DNA of 62,734 nt from Hahella sp. (GCA_028280065.1 JANQMN010000016.1:1-62734), one strand, 5' to 3'. Counted from the first letter of the stretch, positions 53,040 through 62,713 are shown. Numbers and translations: made by a program. The notes: generated by a model from the sequence alone, not told the origin.

Positions 53040-53855
53040 TTAGGATTCCAAGTTAACTTTGCTATGTAACTTCATATAGATATCTACAGATGGCTGGCCA
53101 TTGGGTTCGCCCAATGGTTCCACGACGCATGGCCCATAATCAATTTGCAAAGTGTGACTGATATGCACCAATGTGGCTGCCTCGACAATGCGCCGCTGGG
53201 CAAACTGAGGGCCTTCATTGGCCTCGCTGCTAAAGCCAAAATCGAAACGACGCGAGCCGTCTTCAATACGCAAATTATAATCCTGTCCGCTTTCTTTGAC
53301 GGTCAACGCTATCGCGCTGCTGTGTACAACCTTGCCGTCAATAGTGCTGACGAAATCACCGGCAATGACCGACCATTCATCGCGATCAAACCAGCCAAAT
53401 CTATCTAAAATGCCGCCGTTTAAATTATCAAAACCGATATTTTTGCTGTTAACGCCAATTTGAGAGTCGTCTTGTGTCCAGGCACCGCTGATTTCAATGT
53501 GATCGGGTTTTGAACGTTGTTTTTTCGGAGGTCGCTTGGTGATAGAAGTAACTTTGTCAGTTTCAAGCTTGCCAATGGCAGTATGGAACCACCAAGCAGC
53601 ACCCTTACTTAAGCGACGTTCTTTAAATCGAGTTGGCACCGTTTCGTCTTCAATGTCTCGAATATACACTTCGATTGGCGTGACATCGGCAGCCTCAATT
53701 TTCTCGCCCAGGCAGGCTAATATCCCCGAATATTCGGTCATTACCTGATTCACCGGGCTTTCATACTGACTCACTCGAGGATTGGTTTGCAGAGTGTGGC
53801 AACCGCTCAGCATTACTGTGGAGCTAACGACCGTAAAGATGCTCGTTTTAAACAT
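53040..53855 (-). CDS. Hypothetical lipoprotein, possibly CsgG-like
   Basis: With the start at 53855 the 271-residue protein has a lipobox VMLSGC and a mature part containing DVTPIEVYIRDIEDETVPTRF, RRLSKGAAWWFHTAIGKLET and later QRRIVEAATLVHISHTLQI. The order of these segments recalls CsgG/HfaB-like lipoproteins that form export pores, but I am not sure of homology. It is divergent from the barrel protein at 54010. Confidence 0.55.
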   Translation of the reverse strand: MFKTSIFTVVSSTVMLSGCHTLQTNPRVSQYESPVNQVMTEYSGILACLGEKIEAADVTPIEVYIRDIEDETVPTRFKERRLSKGAAWWFHTAIGKLETDKVTSITKRPPKKQRSKPDHIEISGAWTQDDSQIGVNSKNIGFDNLNGGILDRFGWFDRDEWSVIAGDFVSTIDGKVVHSSAIALTVKESGQDYNLRIEDGSRRFDFGFSSEANEGPQFAQRRIVEAATLVHISHTLQIDYGPCVVEPLGEPNGQPSVDIYMKLHSKVNLES

Positions 53856-54009
53856 GATTTTACCTTGCACCTATTTCCAATGACTTCTCTTACTTAACTA
53901 ACGGAGCCACCCGTGAATTTATTCCCAATGATTAAAGATTTTTTTCAGGTTGTTTCGTATAGATGCAAGGTGATAACTACTTAAGAAAAATGCTTGAAGG
54001 AGACGGGCA

Positions 54010-54918
54010 ATGAAGAAGCAAGTATTAGTAGGCTTATGCGCAGCAGCATTACCCCTTACAGGACAGGCGACTGACTCAAAATGGAATACCGATTTTGCTG
54101 TCGGCCTCGAATATGGTTATGACGACAACGTGATAGTCGACGAAATTGACCTCGCTTCTTCTAGTGGTGACGACTTTTTTCGCTTTCGCGGAAAAGGGGA
54201 TGTTGAATTTTCCCCAAACGAAAAAGATGAGTTTTCTGCGGGAATCTCCTTCAGCGAACTCCAATATAACGGCAATGATCAATTTGACTTACGCACCATA
54301 TTAGCCAGCGCCGGTTACAAAAGAAAAATCAATAAATACACCTTAGGATTTGACATTCACCATGCAGATGCCGAACTGGGCGGAGATGGTTTTTTAACAC
54401 TGACACAGATTTCACCCTCAGTGTCGACTTTTATCAATCGACAACATTTTCTTCGGGGCGCATACACTTACATCCATAAAGATCTAGATTCAACCAATGT
54501 TCGAGATGCAGATAGCGATGAATTTTCCCTCGACTATTATTACTTCAAAAATGGACTAACCCAGTATTTTATAGTCAGCGGCAAACTGCGTTTTGATGAT
54601 GCTGACGACGACGAACTTGATTATTGGTCTTATCAACTAAGAAGCGCCTATAAACAGCGTTACCATATTTTCGAACAAAAAAACCAACTAACCATTGAAT
54701 TTCGCTACAGAGACCGTGATTACGATGAAATCGTCAATTCAACCATCAATGACTTCAGGCGTGACAAGAGAACGACATTCTCAATAGAGAATAGCTGGCG
54801 AGCAACTGATAATCTGGATGTTATTCTGGAATACGAATATGTAGATAACGAATCAAGTCTCGACTCTTTTGATTTTGATGAAAACGCCTATTCTATAGCG
54901 CTTAATTATGATTTTTAG
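54010..54918 (+). CDS. Outer-membrane beta-barrel protein
   Basis: The 302-residue protein has a signal peptide ending at GQATD. A series of alternating strands follows (LEYGYDDNVIV, TLGFDIHHADAEL, RGAYTYIHKDL, LTIEFRYRDRDY, LDVILEYEYVDNES), ending in a terminal Phe (ALNYDF), the outer-membrane sorting signal. It is rich in Asp. AAGGAG precedes the ATG. It resembles the surface-lipoprotein-modifier or porin-like barrels, but no exact family is claimed. Confidence 0.75.
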   Translation: MKKQVLVGLCAAALPLTGQATDSKWNTDFAVGLEYGYDDNVIVDEIDLASSSGDDFFRFRGKGDVEFSPNEKDEFSAGISFSELQYNGNDQFDLRTILASAGYKRKINKYTLGFDIHHADAELGGDGFLTLTQISPSVSTFINRQHFLRGAYTYIHKDLDSTNVRDADSDEFSLDYYYFKNGLTQYFIVSGKLRFDDADDDELDYWSYQLRSAYKQRYHIFEQKNQLTIEFRYRDRDYDEIVNSTINDFRRDKRTTFSIENSWRATDNLDVILEYEYVDNESSLDSFDFDENAYSIALNYDF

Positions 54919-54922
54919 CGAG

Positions 54923-56839
54923 CTACGGACTGACCGTATAGCCGATAGGTAGGGCACCAATTCCAAATACGCTATCTCTGCCCGGCTCACCCAAGTCTAA
55001 TAGATTAACAGACAAGTTATCCAAATCCTGTGCAGATTGTATTCGGCCTAGTTGCTTTTGAAACAGGATATATGCGCTTACAAAGGGCGTAGCAAAGGAG
55101 GTACCGCTCATCTGTTGAAACCCTTGATCATATGCTGCTGAATACACATTGACTCCAAAAGCCGAAACATCTACGTGTTCACCACGAACGGCCCGGCGAT
55201 AGATTCTGTTTTGCTCGGTAATGGCTGTAACGCCAACCACACAATCATAAGCCGCTGGAAACATTGCCGGCGCATTCGGGCCATTATTCCCCACAGCTGC
55301 GACGATCGTGATACCGCGCTCACAATAGTTGCTGATAGCAGTTTGCAAAATATCATTGGGCGGACCTGCCAAACTCAAATTTATCACCCTAACACCTTGA
55401 TTGACTTGCCAGTCTAAAGCGAGAACAAGACTCTGAGTGGTGGTAATGGATAACTGCTGTCCTGATGAAAAAAATACCGATGATGAAAATAACTCAGCAT
55501 TTTCCAGTAAGCCTTGATAACTATCTAAACTGCCAACCAGGATGGAGGCGACCGCTGTACCGTGTGCATTTGAATTTTGCAGCTCGGGACGCTCTTCAAA
55601 CCCCTGTTGTTGGATATTTGCATCCACTAAAACCGGGTGTTGCAGGTTAATTCTGGTATCAATAATGCCAATCTTTGTACTTGACGCGATAGCTGGCAAT
55701 TTCAGCACTTGGCGTGGCGTCAGTTTTCTGTTTGCAGAGTCGTTTGCCGGGCTTGTGGTGTTGGCTATATCGTATACATGATTGAAATCGATGGTCCTAT
55801 TTTGATTGGAAAGCCCTTCAACCAAGGCTTTCCCGTTGTTATTAAAAGTAAAGCTAGCGGGGGCCTCTACCCTTAGTAGCTCTTTATTTAGTGAACTTAA
55901 GAGTTCTCTACTAACAATGCTCAATCCCTGAGAAAGCAACTCGGTGTCATTGAGATCAGTTAAAATCAACCAATCCGTGGTGAAGATCCGGTAGTTGTCG
56001 TAATCAATTTGATAGTCAATTTTATCCTCTAGTGCTTGGATAGAAATTGAGTCAGCAACCACCTGTTCAACATCTTTATTCTCCAGCTCATCGTCCCAAT
56101 CGTCTTCTAACTTCTCATCGGTTTCATCTTCTACTTTTTCATCAAATTCAGCTTCACCTTCATCTTCAATATAACCGTCAACACTATCTTCAACGCTGTC
56201 TTCCAGTTCTTCGCCAACTTCCAGCTCGATTTCCTCTTCGACTTTAGCTTCGATGTCTTCTCCAACTTCCGCTTCGATATCTTCCTCCACTTCAGCTTCG
56301 ATGTCCTCTTCCACTTCGGCTTCTATGTCTTTCTCAACCTCAGATTCGATATCTTCTTCAACGTCACCTTCTATATCTTCCTCGACCTCTGCTTCAATGC
56401 CTTCTTCCACTTCGGCTTCGATATCTTCCTCGACCTCTGCTTCGATGCCTTCTTCCACTTCAGCTTCGATATCTTCTTCGACTTCCGCTTCGATATCTTC
56501 CTCGACTTCGGCTTCTATATCTTTCTCCACCTCAGCTTCGATATCCTCTTCAACTTCAGCTTCGACATCTTCTTCAACTTCAGTTTCGATATCTTCCTCC
56601 ACTTGGGCTTCGACATCTTCTTCAACTTCGGCCTCAACCTCGCTTTCTACTTCATCATCAATATCGCCTTCAAAATCATCAGCTATCGCAACTAATGAAA
56701 GTATCGGATCAGCTTGATTAAAGCCATGAAATGCACTTGCATCCGACACAGTTAGATGAAGACCAACTGCTATCGCCAATGCGGTTTTTTTTCCTATACT
56801 TTCAGACACGTAACCGCCTTTAAGAAACTTATTTAACAT
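54923..56839 (-). CDS. Secreted subtilisin-like protease with acidic octapeptide repeat domain
   Basis: The 638-residue protein has an N-terminal signal segment (GLHLTVSDASA), an acidic repeat domain (about 65-218) and an S8 protease domain. The triad is Asp394 in KIGIIDTRINLQHP, His426 in NAHGTAVASILVG and Ser581 in SGTSFATPFVSAY, with oxyanion Asn in AAVGNNGPN. A GTG at 56809 with AAAGGCGG before it is an alternative start giving a tighter signal peptide. It starts only 26 bases from the divergent ECF sigma gene. The acidic domain should be highly negative and extended, perhaps a Ca2+- or cation-binding stalk or propeptide. Confidence 0.85.
   Translation of the reverse strand: MLNKFLKGGYVSESIGKKTALAIAVGLHLTVSDASAFHGFNQADPILSLVAIADDFEGDIDDEVESEVEAEVEEDVEAQVEEDIETEVEEDVEAEVEEDIEAEVEKDIEAEVEEDIEAEVEEDIEAEVEEGIEAEVEEDIEAEVEEGIEAEVEEDIEGDVEEDIESEVEKDIEAEVEEDIEAEVEEDIEAEVGEDIEAKVEEEIELEVGEELEDSVEDSVDGYIEDEGEAEFDEKVEDETDEKLEDDWDDELENKDVEQVVADSISIQALEDKIDYQIDYDNYRIFTTDWLILTDLNDTELLSQGLSIVSRELLSSLNKELLRVEAPASFTFNNNGKALVEGLSNQNRTIDFNHVYDIANTTSPANDSANRKLTPRQVLKLPAIASSTKIGIIDTRINLQHPVLVDANIQQQGFEERPELQNSNAHGTAVASILVGSLDSYQGLLENAELFSSSVFFSSGQQLSITTTQSLVLALDWQVNQGVRVINLSLAGPPNDILQTAISNYCERGITIVAAVGNNGPNAPAMFPAAYDCVVGVTAITEQNRIYRRAVRGEHVDVSAFGVNVYSAAYDQGFQQMSGTSFATPFVSAYILFQKQLGRIQSAQDLDNLSVNLLDLGEPGRDSVFGIGALPIGYTVSP
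56186..56647 (-). repeat. 24-base tandem repeats coding EAEVEEDI
   Basis: About 18 copies of an eight-codon unit (consensus EAEVEEDI, with variants such as EAEVEEGI, EGDVEEDI, ESEVEKDI and EAKVEEEI) run in the protease gene. The period is 24 bases. The middle units are nearly identical, while the ends vary, as in a repeat array that expands by slippage or recombination. The complementary strand reads as a false Ser-rich frame. Confidence 0.93.
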
Positions 56840-56865
56840 GAAAGATTACGAACATTATTAAAAAC

Positions 56866-57411
56866 TTGCTCTTTTTTGGGAATAAATCGACATTGGAAAA
56901 CGTTACCAAGTTGAAGAACGCTAAAGCGAAAAAAGGAGCAAAGCAAATTCACAGTGTAATTCTAGATAATCTTCAACCACTCAGACGCTTTGCTTATTCA
57001 TTGACGAACGATATGCATGATGCTGATGATCTATTGCAAAAAGTCATTGAGAAGCTTTTAAAGAAGCCAGTGCCGGCTGATATAGCGCCTCTACCCTGGA
57101 TGTTTAAGGTTTGCAAAAACGCATGGATTGACGAAATCAGATCACGAAATGTTCGCCTGGTCGCATCTGAAACAGAACTCGAAACCCTGGCTGACAATAA
57201 AGACGTTGTCGAACAATATCTTATGCATCGAGATCTACAAAAAGCGGTGCAAGCTTTACCGGATAACTACAGAACGGTGATTTCTATGGTGGTAATAGGG
57301 GGAATGAGTTATTCAGAAACGGCTGAGGCACTGGAAATTCCCATAGGTACGGTCATGAGCAGAATAGCAAGAGCAAGAAAACAACTTGCCGAGACCTTTC
57401 ATAATACTTGA
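56866..57411 (+). CDS. ECF-type RNA polymerase sigma factor
   Basis: The product of about 181 residues has a region 2 stretch PLRRFAYSLTNDMHDADDLLQKVIEKLL and a region 4 helix-turn-helix YRTVISMVVIGGMSYSETAEALEIPIGTVMSRIARARKQL. The first 25 residues depend on a TTG start and may be shorter (TTG at 56893 is an alternative). It is followed nine bases later by an anti-sigma gene. It probably transcribes this cluster, including the divergent protease. Confidence 0.86.
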   Translation: MLFFGNKSTLENVTKLKNAKAKKGAKQIHSVILDNLQPLRRFAYSLTNDMHDADDLLQKVIEKLLKKPVPADIAPLPWMFKVCKNAWIDEIRSRNVRLVASETELETLADNKDVVEQYLMHRDLQKAVQALPDNYRTVISMVVIGGMSYSETAEALEIPIGTVMSRIARARKQLAETFHNT

Positions 57412-57420
57412 GACATTTGT

Positions 57421-58110
57421 ATGTATAAAAATGACGAAGAATTGATTTCAGCCTATCTGGATAACGAACTTGATGAAAAGGAAAGAAAGCAAGTTGAAGA
57501 TCGCTTAGGCAAAGATGAAGCCTTTGCGACTGCCTTTGCCAGTTTCGAAATGCAAGATTCATCACTTATAAAAGCATATTCAAAAATAGACAACAAACCA
57601 CTCTCTCCTGAACTGGATGCCCTGGTGCAAAGTCTAAAAGCGCCGCAAGAAACACCAACCAGCAAAAAGTCATCCGGTTGGAAAACGCTGCTGCCTATAG
57701 CAGCGTCCATTGCAATGGTGGCAGTATTGGCACCTTTCTTTATTTACCAAGAGCAAACGCCAGTAATTACACAGCTCGATGCATTAAACACAATTCCTTC
57801 CGGGCAAACCATTACCATAAAAAATGAACAGCGACTCTTCCTCTCTATGAGTTTTAAAGACAGCGCTCAACGCTGGTGCAGGGAGTATTTCGTTGATAGA
57901 GGAAATCAATCCTCTCATGAAATTGCTTGTAAATCCGGCAATCAATGGCAAACTGAAATTAGTGTCGATGCTGAGTTTCCGGACGCTAATCAATTTATGC
58001 CCGCCTCGTCTAACACAGCACTAATTGATAGCTGGATAGATAGCAATATAGAGGGTGATGTATTGAGTATTGAGCAGGAGAACGCATTAGTTCCTACAAC
58101 TGATAGATAG
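57421..58110 (+). CDS. Membrane anti-sigma factor
   Basis: The 229-residue protein begins with a cytoplasmic anti-sigma domain (ELISAYLDNELDEKERKQVEDRL), has one membrane helix (about 86-105, TLLPIAASIAMVAVLAPFF) and a periplasmic domain of about 120 residues. The zinc His-Cys-Cys motif is not present. It should hold the ECF sigma factor inactive until an envelope signal releases it. Confidence 0.85.
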   Translation: MYKNDEELISAYLDNELDEKERKQVEDRLGKDEAFATAFASFEMQDSSLIKAYSKIDNKPLSPELDALVQSLKAPQETPTSKKSSGWKTLLPIAASIAMVAVLAPFFIYQEQTPVITQLDALNTIPSGQTITIKNEQRLFLSMSFKDSAQRWCREYFVDRGNQSSHEIACKSGNQWQTEISVDAEFPDANQFMPASSNTALIDSWIDSNIEGDVLSIEQENALVPTTDR

Positions 58111-58156
58111 AGTTTATCGCAATGTTTGAACATAGGCTCAGCCTCCTATTATCCTT

Positions 58157-59683
58157 ATGACCAAGTCGAAAAAGATAGTTACAACTCTTTTCCTTGCTCT
58201 TGTTCTTGCGACCCTTATTGGGTACTGGTTTTATTCGACAAAAGACCAAAGAGAGTTTTCGAGAGTTGCTTACCAGGACCATTGTGCAAGTTGTCACGGT
58301 CTGGATCTAAGGGGTAGCAGTCGAGCCGGTGATTTACTTGCTGCGTCATTACAACACGGAGATGACACCACATCTTTAATGCGCAGCATCAGCAAATTAG
58401 ACGCCCACCAAAACATTATCTGGCCTGAAGGCTTCCCTCACACAGGTACAAAAGCATTGGCGTTGTTTGTCTCGGAGCAACGTCAACAATATCCGACGAT
58501 TCCAGATTCATATCAGTTTCATTTCAAACCCAAAACGGTCGATTCACAGCATTACCGATTTCAGGTGGAGACATTTAGCGAACTAAAGAGCAGACCATAT
58601 TCAATAGCAACTCTATCGGACGGGAGAATTTTAGTCAGCGAGAAAGTTCGCGGTCTTTCTATCGTTGAGGCTAATGGACTTCAGGGCGATCTGGTTGACG
58701 GTATCCCAAAAATCTACGACAAGTTTATTGATGCAGATGGTTCCTACCTGGGTTGGGGTCATTCCCTTGAAGTGGCTTTGCATCCGGATTATGAAAAAAA
58801 TGGCTGGATTTACCTCTCTTATGCTGACCGCTGTCAGCTAGATTGCGGCTCTGTAATACCCCAATCTATGGTCAAGGTTATTCGTGGTCGCATAGTGAAC
58901 AATCAATGGGTAGATGAACAGACTATCTGGTCCGTGCATACGGATTACTACACGGTAGTACCCGATGCCGTCGCTGGTGGTCGTCTGGCCTTTGATAAGA
59001 ACGGATTTATTTATATCACCGTTGGCGGCAAATCGTTTTACAAAAACTTGCACATCATGGATACGCCTTACGGGAAAATTCATCGTGTCAAAGACGACGG
59101 AAGTATCCCACAAGATAATCCCTTTTGGGTTCCCAAAGAACAGCGCCAAGCATCATCAACACGACAAACCGTCTGGAGCTATGGACATAGAACCACCCAG
59201 GGATTGGAAGGCCACCCTGTGACTGGGGAAATCTGGGGGTCTGAAATGGGCCCACGCGGAGGCGATGAAGTGAATAAAATAATAAGGCAGGGTAATTATG
59301 GTTGGCCCCTGTATACAAATGGTCTGGACTATGATTCTACGGAAATAACAATTGGAGAAGATCTTGGACTGGATTTTCCGATTGAAGAGACTGAATTACC
59401 GGTAGTGGATTTCACCCCAGCTCCCGCTTTGTCGAACTTGACGTTCCATCAAGGTGATCAATTCCCACTATGGCAAAACGATATGCTGATTGGCAGCCTG
59501 AAGGCAATGACCCTTTACCGGTTGCGTATCGATAACGGCGCTCTGATTGAGAAAGAAACATTGGTGACGCAACTGGGACGTATCCGAGATATTGAAATGG
59601 GTGCTGATGGTCTGGTTTATATTGCCCTCGAACATGGTGATACCGGATCATTAGTTCGGCTGGTGCCTGTAGACTACAACTAA
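58157..59683 (+). CDS. Cytochrome c / PQQ-dependent aldose sugar dehydrogenase-like fusion
   Basis: The 508-residue protein has a membrane anchor (about 8-26), a small cytochrome c domain with the haem motif CASCH near residue 43, and a six-blade soluble-glucose-dehydrogenase-like propeller. The latter has YSIATLSDGRILVSEK, GWIYLSYADR and the active region WSYGHRTTQGLEGHPVTGEIWGSEMGPRGGDEVN. Such enzymes oxidise sugars in the periplasm with PQQ, and the fused haem would pass electrons on. It is 46 bases after the anti-sigma gene and may be in the same unit. Confidence 0.86.
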   Translation: MTKSKKIVTTLFLALVLATLIGYWFYSTKDQREFSRVAYQDHCASCHGLDLRGSSRAGDLLAASLQHGDDTTSLMRSISKLDAHQNIIWPEGFPHTGTKALALFVSEQRQQYPTIPDSYQFHFKPKTVDSQHYRFQVETFSELKSRPYSIATLSDGRILVSEKVRGLSIVEANGLQGDLVDGIPKIYDKFIDADGSYLGWGHSLEVALHPDYEKNGWIYLSYADRCQLDCGSVIPQSMVKVIRGRIVNNQWVDEQTIWSVHTDYYTVVPDAVAGGRLAFDKNGFIYITVGGKSFYKNLHIMDTPYGKIHRVKDDGSIPQDNPFWVPKEQRQASSTRQTVWSYGHRTTQGLEGHPVTGEIWGSEMGPRGGDEVNKIIRQGNYGWPLYTNGLDYDSTEITIGEDLGLDFPIEETELPVVDFTPAPALSNLTFHQGDQFPLWQNDMLIGSLKAMTLYRLRIDNGALIEKETLVTQLGRIRDIEMGADGLVYIALEHGDTGSLVRLVPVDYN

Positions 59684-59968
59684 GTCGTGAGCGGCAGCTA
59701 CACTCATGCTGTATTGGAAAGAGTCCTGTGTTGTCAGAATGCCTCGGTTATCTGGGGTGTATACAGCTATGTTTAAAAGAAAGTTAAAGCTTGATGGCAA
59801 CATACTATCGCTACACTAATCACTACTCAACTGTGTGTTAATGATCTAGGTAATAAATAGCCCCCCGCTGTCAGGACAATTAGATTTAAAAAAAATAAAA
59901 TATGTCGGGAATAAACATGATTCTTCTCCCGTTAACAGTTCGAATACACTGTTTAAAGGAACCAAAAG

Positions 59969-61009
59969 ATGAATCATATCATTCCAACCAACACTAAGTT
60001 CGCTTTCACTACAAGACGTGTAAACCACTCGGATATCGCAAATATCGAAGCAGATTTCACCAAGGCTGCCAGCGGTGATCTGGTGCTCGCGCAAGTGCAT
60101 AGAATTGGTAGTCACAAACGCATACAGCTGGCAAGCGGTCGCAATAGTGAGCTTCATGTAGGCGACCCTGTCGTACTTTGTTGTGGTGCCCGCTATGCAC
60201 CTGATCAATTTGAAGGGATTGCTGTAGTGGAAAACGAGCAATGCGACATGCTCGCCGCCGGCGGGGTTATCGGTCAGATGCGTGAAAAACATGGGGTGAT
60301 GAAGCATCCTACCCAGTTGCGGCCCATTGGATTGCTCACCGATAACTGTTCTCAAGTCATTAATATTCAACGCTATGCACTGCCATTTCAGCATTACAGC
60401 AAAAAAATGCCGGTCATTGCCGTGACGGGCGCTGCCATGAACTCTGGTAAAACCACTGCGGCATTTAGCTTGGTAAATGGTCTGGCTAAATCAGGACTTG
60501 CGGTGGCTGCCATTAAGATCACTGGAACAGGCGCTTTTGGTGATTTCAATGCCTTTCTTGATGCAGGCGCTTTCTCGGTTACTGATTTTACAGACGCAGG
60601 CATGGTAACCACTTATAAACAACCCACCCAACGTATTCTAAAAGGCGCTGAATCATTGCTGGCCAATGCACAAGCCTTGGGGGCAGATGTTGCGGTAGTA
60701 GAACTTGGTGATGGCGTTCTACAAGAAGAAACCGCAAATATACTTTCTACGCCCTTATTTAACTCATGGCTACAAGGCGTTATGTTTGCGGCCCCTGATG
60801 CATTGAGTGCGTTGGCCGGTACCGATTATTTAGCGAAGATGCGTTTACCACTGATTGCAATTTCAGGGTTGCTTACACGTTCTCCGCTGTTGTGCAAGGA
60901 GTTCGCAAAATTCAGCGAAACTCGTGTATTGGATAAGAACGAACTTGCCGATAAGGAAACCGCCTTAGCGTTGCTCCACAATCAGCAAACATTAAGGAAC
61001 GTGGCCTAA
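59969..61009 (+). CDS. DUF1611-like P-loop protein paired with an ABC transporter
   Basis: The 346-residue protein has an N-terminal beta-rich domain of about 145 residues and a P-loop domain. The latter has Walker A GAAMNSGKTTAAF near 150, AAIKITGTGAFGDFNAFLDAGA and VAVVELGDGVLQEETA near 240. The second part resembles the DUF1611 group of P-loop proteins. The gene has an AAAGGA site before ATG and is followed five bases later by an ABC transporter gene, so the two are one unit. The joint role is unknown. Confidence 0.6.
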   Translation: MNHIIPTNTKFAFTTRRVNHSDIANIEADFTKAASGDLVLAQVHRIGSHKRIQLASGRNSELHVGDPVVLCCGARYAPDQFEGIAVVENEQCDMLAAGGVIGQMREKHGVMKHPTQLRPIGLLTDNCSQVINIQRYALPFQHYSKKMPVIAVTGAAMNSGKTTAAFSLVNGLAKSGLAVAAIKITGTGAFGDFNAFLDAGAFSVTDFTDAGMVTTYKQPTQRILKGAESLLANAQALGADVAVVELGDGVLQEETANILSTPLFNSWLQGVMFAAPDALSALAGTDYLAKMRLPLIAISGLLTRSPLLCKEFAKFSETRVLDKNELADKETALALLHNQQTLRNVA

Positions 61010-61014
61010 TTACC

Positions 61015-62667
61015 ATGTTGTTCAAGAAAATTGCGCTGCCGCCGGTTTTCTCCCAAGACCGGCGCTTAATGTTGCTCGGGATTGTGTTTTGCGCTCTTCT
61101 ACAAGGTGGGTTGGCTATAGTGATCGCCTTTCAAACTCGAGAAGTCTTTGCAGCCTTTAGCTCCCACCAAGGCGTACCTTCGTTCCCGCTGGTGATAATA
61201 CTTACCGCCGGTTTGCTAATTTTGGTTTTACGCGTATTCGAGCTAGCACTAGGCGACATGCTTGGTTACGACTATGTAAAAACGTTACGTGTAAAACTTT
61301 TTAACCACATATCCAGGCTTTCTACCGATAACTTGCAAAAACACAAACAGGGCAGCTTGCAAATTCGTTTTGTTGGCGATTTATCGGCAATGCAAAATTG
61401 GGTAGGTCAAGCCATCCCAGGGTTAATATCCGCGATTATCCTCATGCCCGGATTGCTTTACTTGCTCTATTGGCTGCATCCAACCATGGCTATGGTTGGA
61501 ATTTTATTGACGATTGCTTGCATATTAATCATGCATATCTTGGCATCAGGATTAAAAGACGTTCATCAAGATGTCAGAAGCAAACGCGGCGGGCTAGCAA
61601 GTTTTGTCAGTGCAAGATTAACCAAGGCTCCCCTCCTTAGAGTGATGGGATTGCGCGCAAAGCTATGCGATCAAATCTTACTCAAATCCAATAAGTTGCA
61701 AAGATCGGCAGTGAAAAAAAGTGTGATCGTTAACAGCTTCAAAGGAGTTCCGGATATGTTTCTACAGGCACTCTATCTAAGCTGCATTATTTTAGCGTTT
61801 CATTTTCAATTAAGTGCTGCTGAGGCCGCAGTAATCTTGGCAGTCATCGCTATTTTTCACCAACCATTTAAAAACGTTGCCGACTTTTGGGATAAACGAA
61901 ACGCTTATCTGGTTTCAAGAAACAAGTGTATTCAGTTGTTATCTACACGGACTGTGTCAAGGGGTAGGAAAACGAATATGAAGCAAGCTGAAATCGATAA
62001 CGTCCGCATAAAAGCAAAACAGTTAGTACTAAATAATATCGCTCTTCCAGATACTGATATTAGTGCTAGCGAGCACAGCTTGATATCCGGGCCTAATGGC
62101 AGCGGAAAATCCGCCTTTTTAAAGACCCTACTTGGAATAAATGCGCCGCAAAGAGGCAACCTCTTTATCGATGATGCTCCGGCTGCTTTGCTTACCGAAA
62201 CTTCTCGAAGGCGTCTGTTCGCATTTATCGGCGATGACACGCCTATCTATTCCGCTTCCTTGAAAAACAACTTACTGTTAGGGGTATCAAGGAGAACAGA
62301 TACGGCTGTGGTTGATCGGGCAATTAGCCACTTTGGATTATCCGTATTGGTCGAGCGGCTAGGCGGCTTAAAGGGACAGGTAAACGAAAACGGTAATAAT
62401 TTATCAAAGAGCGAGATTGCCAGAATTGCCTGCTGCAGAGCCTGGCTGTCAAGCGCCAGGTTTATTCTAATTGACGATATTGATTCCTTAGTGGCTATTG
62501 CCGACGAGTATGCGGTCAATCATTTGCTCAGTAAAGCAAATACCTGTGTCATCGCTTGCAGCAAGCACCAAAAAAAATGGCAGCCAATGTTTAGTAACGT
62601 CTATTCGCTTTCGCCACCAATGGTTCCAAAAAAGAAGGTCACTGAACTGCGACAGCAACATTGCTGA
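61015..62667 (+). CDS. ABC transporter, fused permease and degenerate ATPase
   Basis: The 550-residue half-transporter has about six membrane helices (about 20-300) and an ATPase domain. Walker A GPNGSGKSAFLKTLLG is intact. The signature is LSKSE rather than LSGGQ. Walker B reads FILIDDIDS, where the catalytic Glu after the Asp is replaced by Asp. Such changes suggest slow hydrolysis or a gating role. It follows the DUF1611-like gene by five bases, and no further gene follows inside the window. The substrate is unknown. Confidence 0.72.
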   Translation: MLFKKIALPPVFSQDRRLMLLGIVFCALLQGGLAIVIAFQTREVFAAFSSHQGVPSFPLVIILTAGLLILVLRVFELALGDMLGYDYVKTLRVKLFNHISRLSTDNLQKHKQGSLQIRFVGDLSAMQNWVGQAIPGLISAIILMPGLLYLLYWLHPTMAMVGILLTIACILIMHILASGLKDVHQDVRSKRGGLASFVSARLTKAPLLRVMGLRAKLCDQILLKSNKLQRSAVKKSVIVNSFKGVPDMFLQALYLSCIILAFHFQLSAAEAAVILAVIAIFHQPFKNVADFWDKRNAYLVSRNKCIQLLSTRTVSRGRKTNMKQAEIDNVRIKAKQLVLNNIALPDTDISASEHSLISGPNGSGKSAFLKTLLGINAPQRGNLFIDDAPAALLTETSRRRLFAFIGDDTPIYSASLKNNLLLGVSRRTDTAVVDRAISHFGLSVLVERLGGLKGQVNENGNNLSKSEIARIACCRAWLSSARFILIDDIDSLVAIADEYAVNHLLSKANTCVIACSKHQKKWQPMFSNVYSLSPPMVPKKKVTELRQQHC

Positions 62668-62694
62668 GTCTGAAACGCGAAAACTAAAAGTAAA

Positions 62695-62713
62695 AAGCCT
62701 ATATGGCAGGCTT
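62695..62713 (-). terminator. Minus-strand terminator at the window edge
   Basis: AAGCCT and AGGCTT pair around seven bases, and on the minus strand the stem is followed by TTTTTACTTTT. It would end a gene lying beyond the right edge, convergent with the ABC transporter. Confidence 0.6.

Noticed and set aside
56253-56717. Plus-strand Ser/Thr-rich frame of 154 codons
   Set aside because: It is the complement of the acidic repeat array in the subtilase gene, and its regularity comes only from those repeats.
59846-60394. Minus-strand frame of 182 codons
   Set aside because: It lies opposite the DUF1611-like gene, which has a ribosome site and P-loop motifs. The minus frame has no recognisable pattern.
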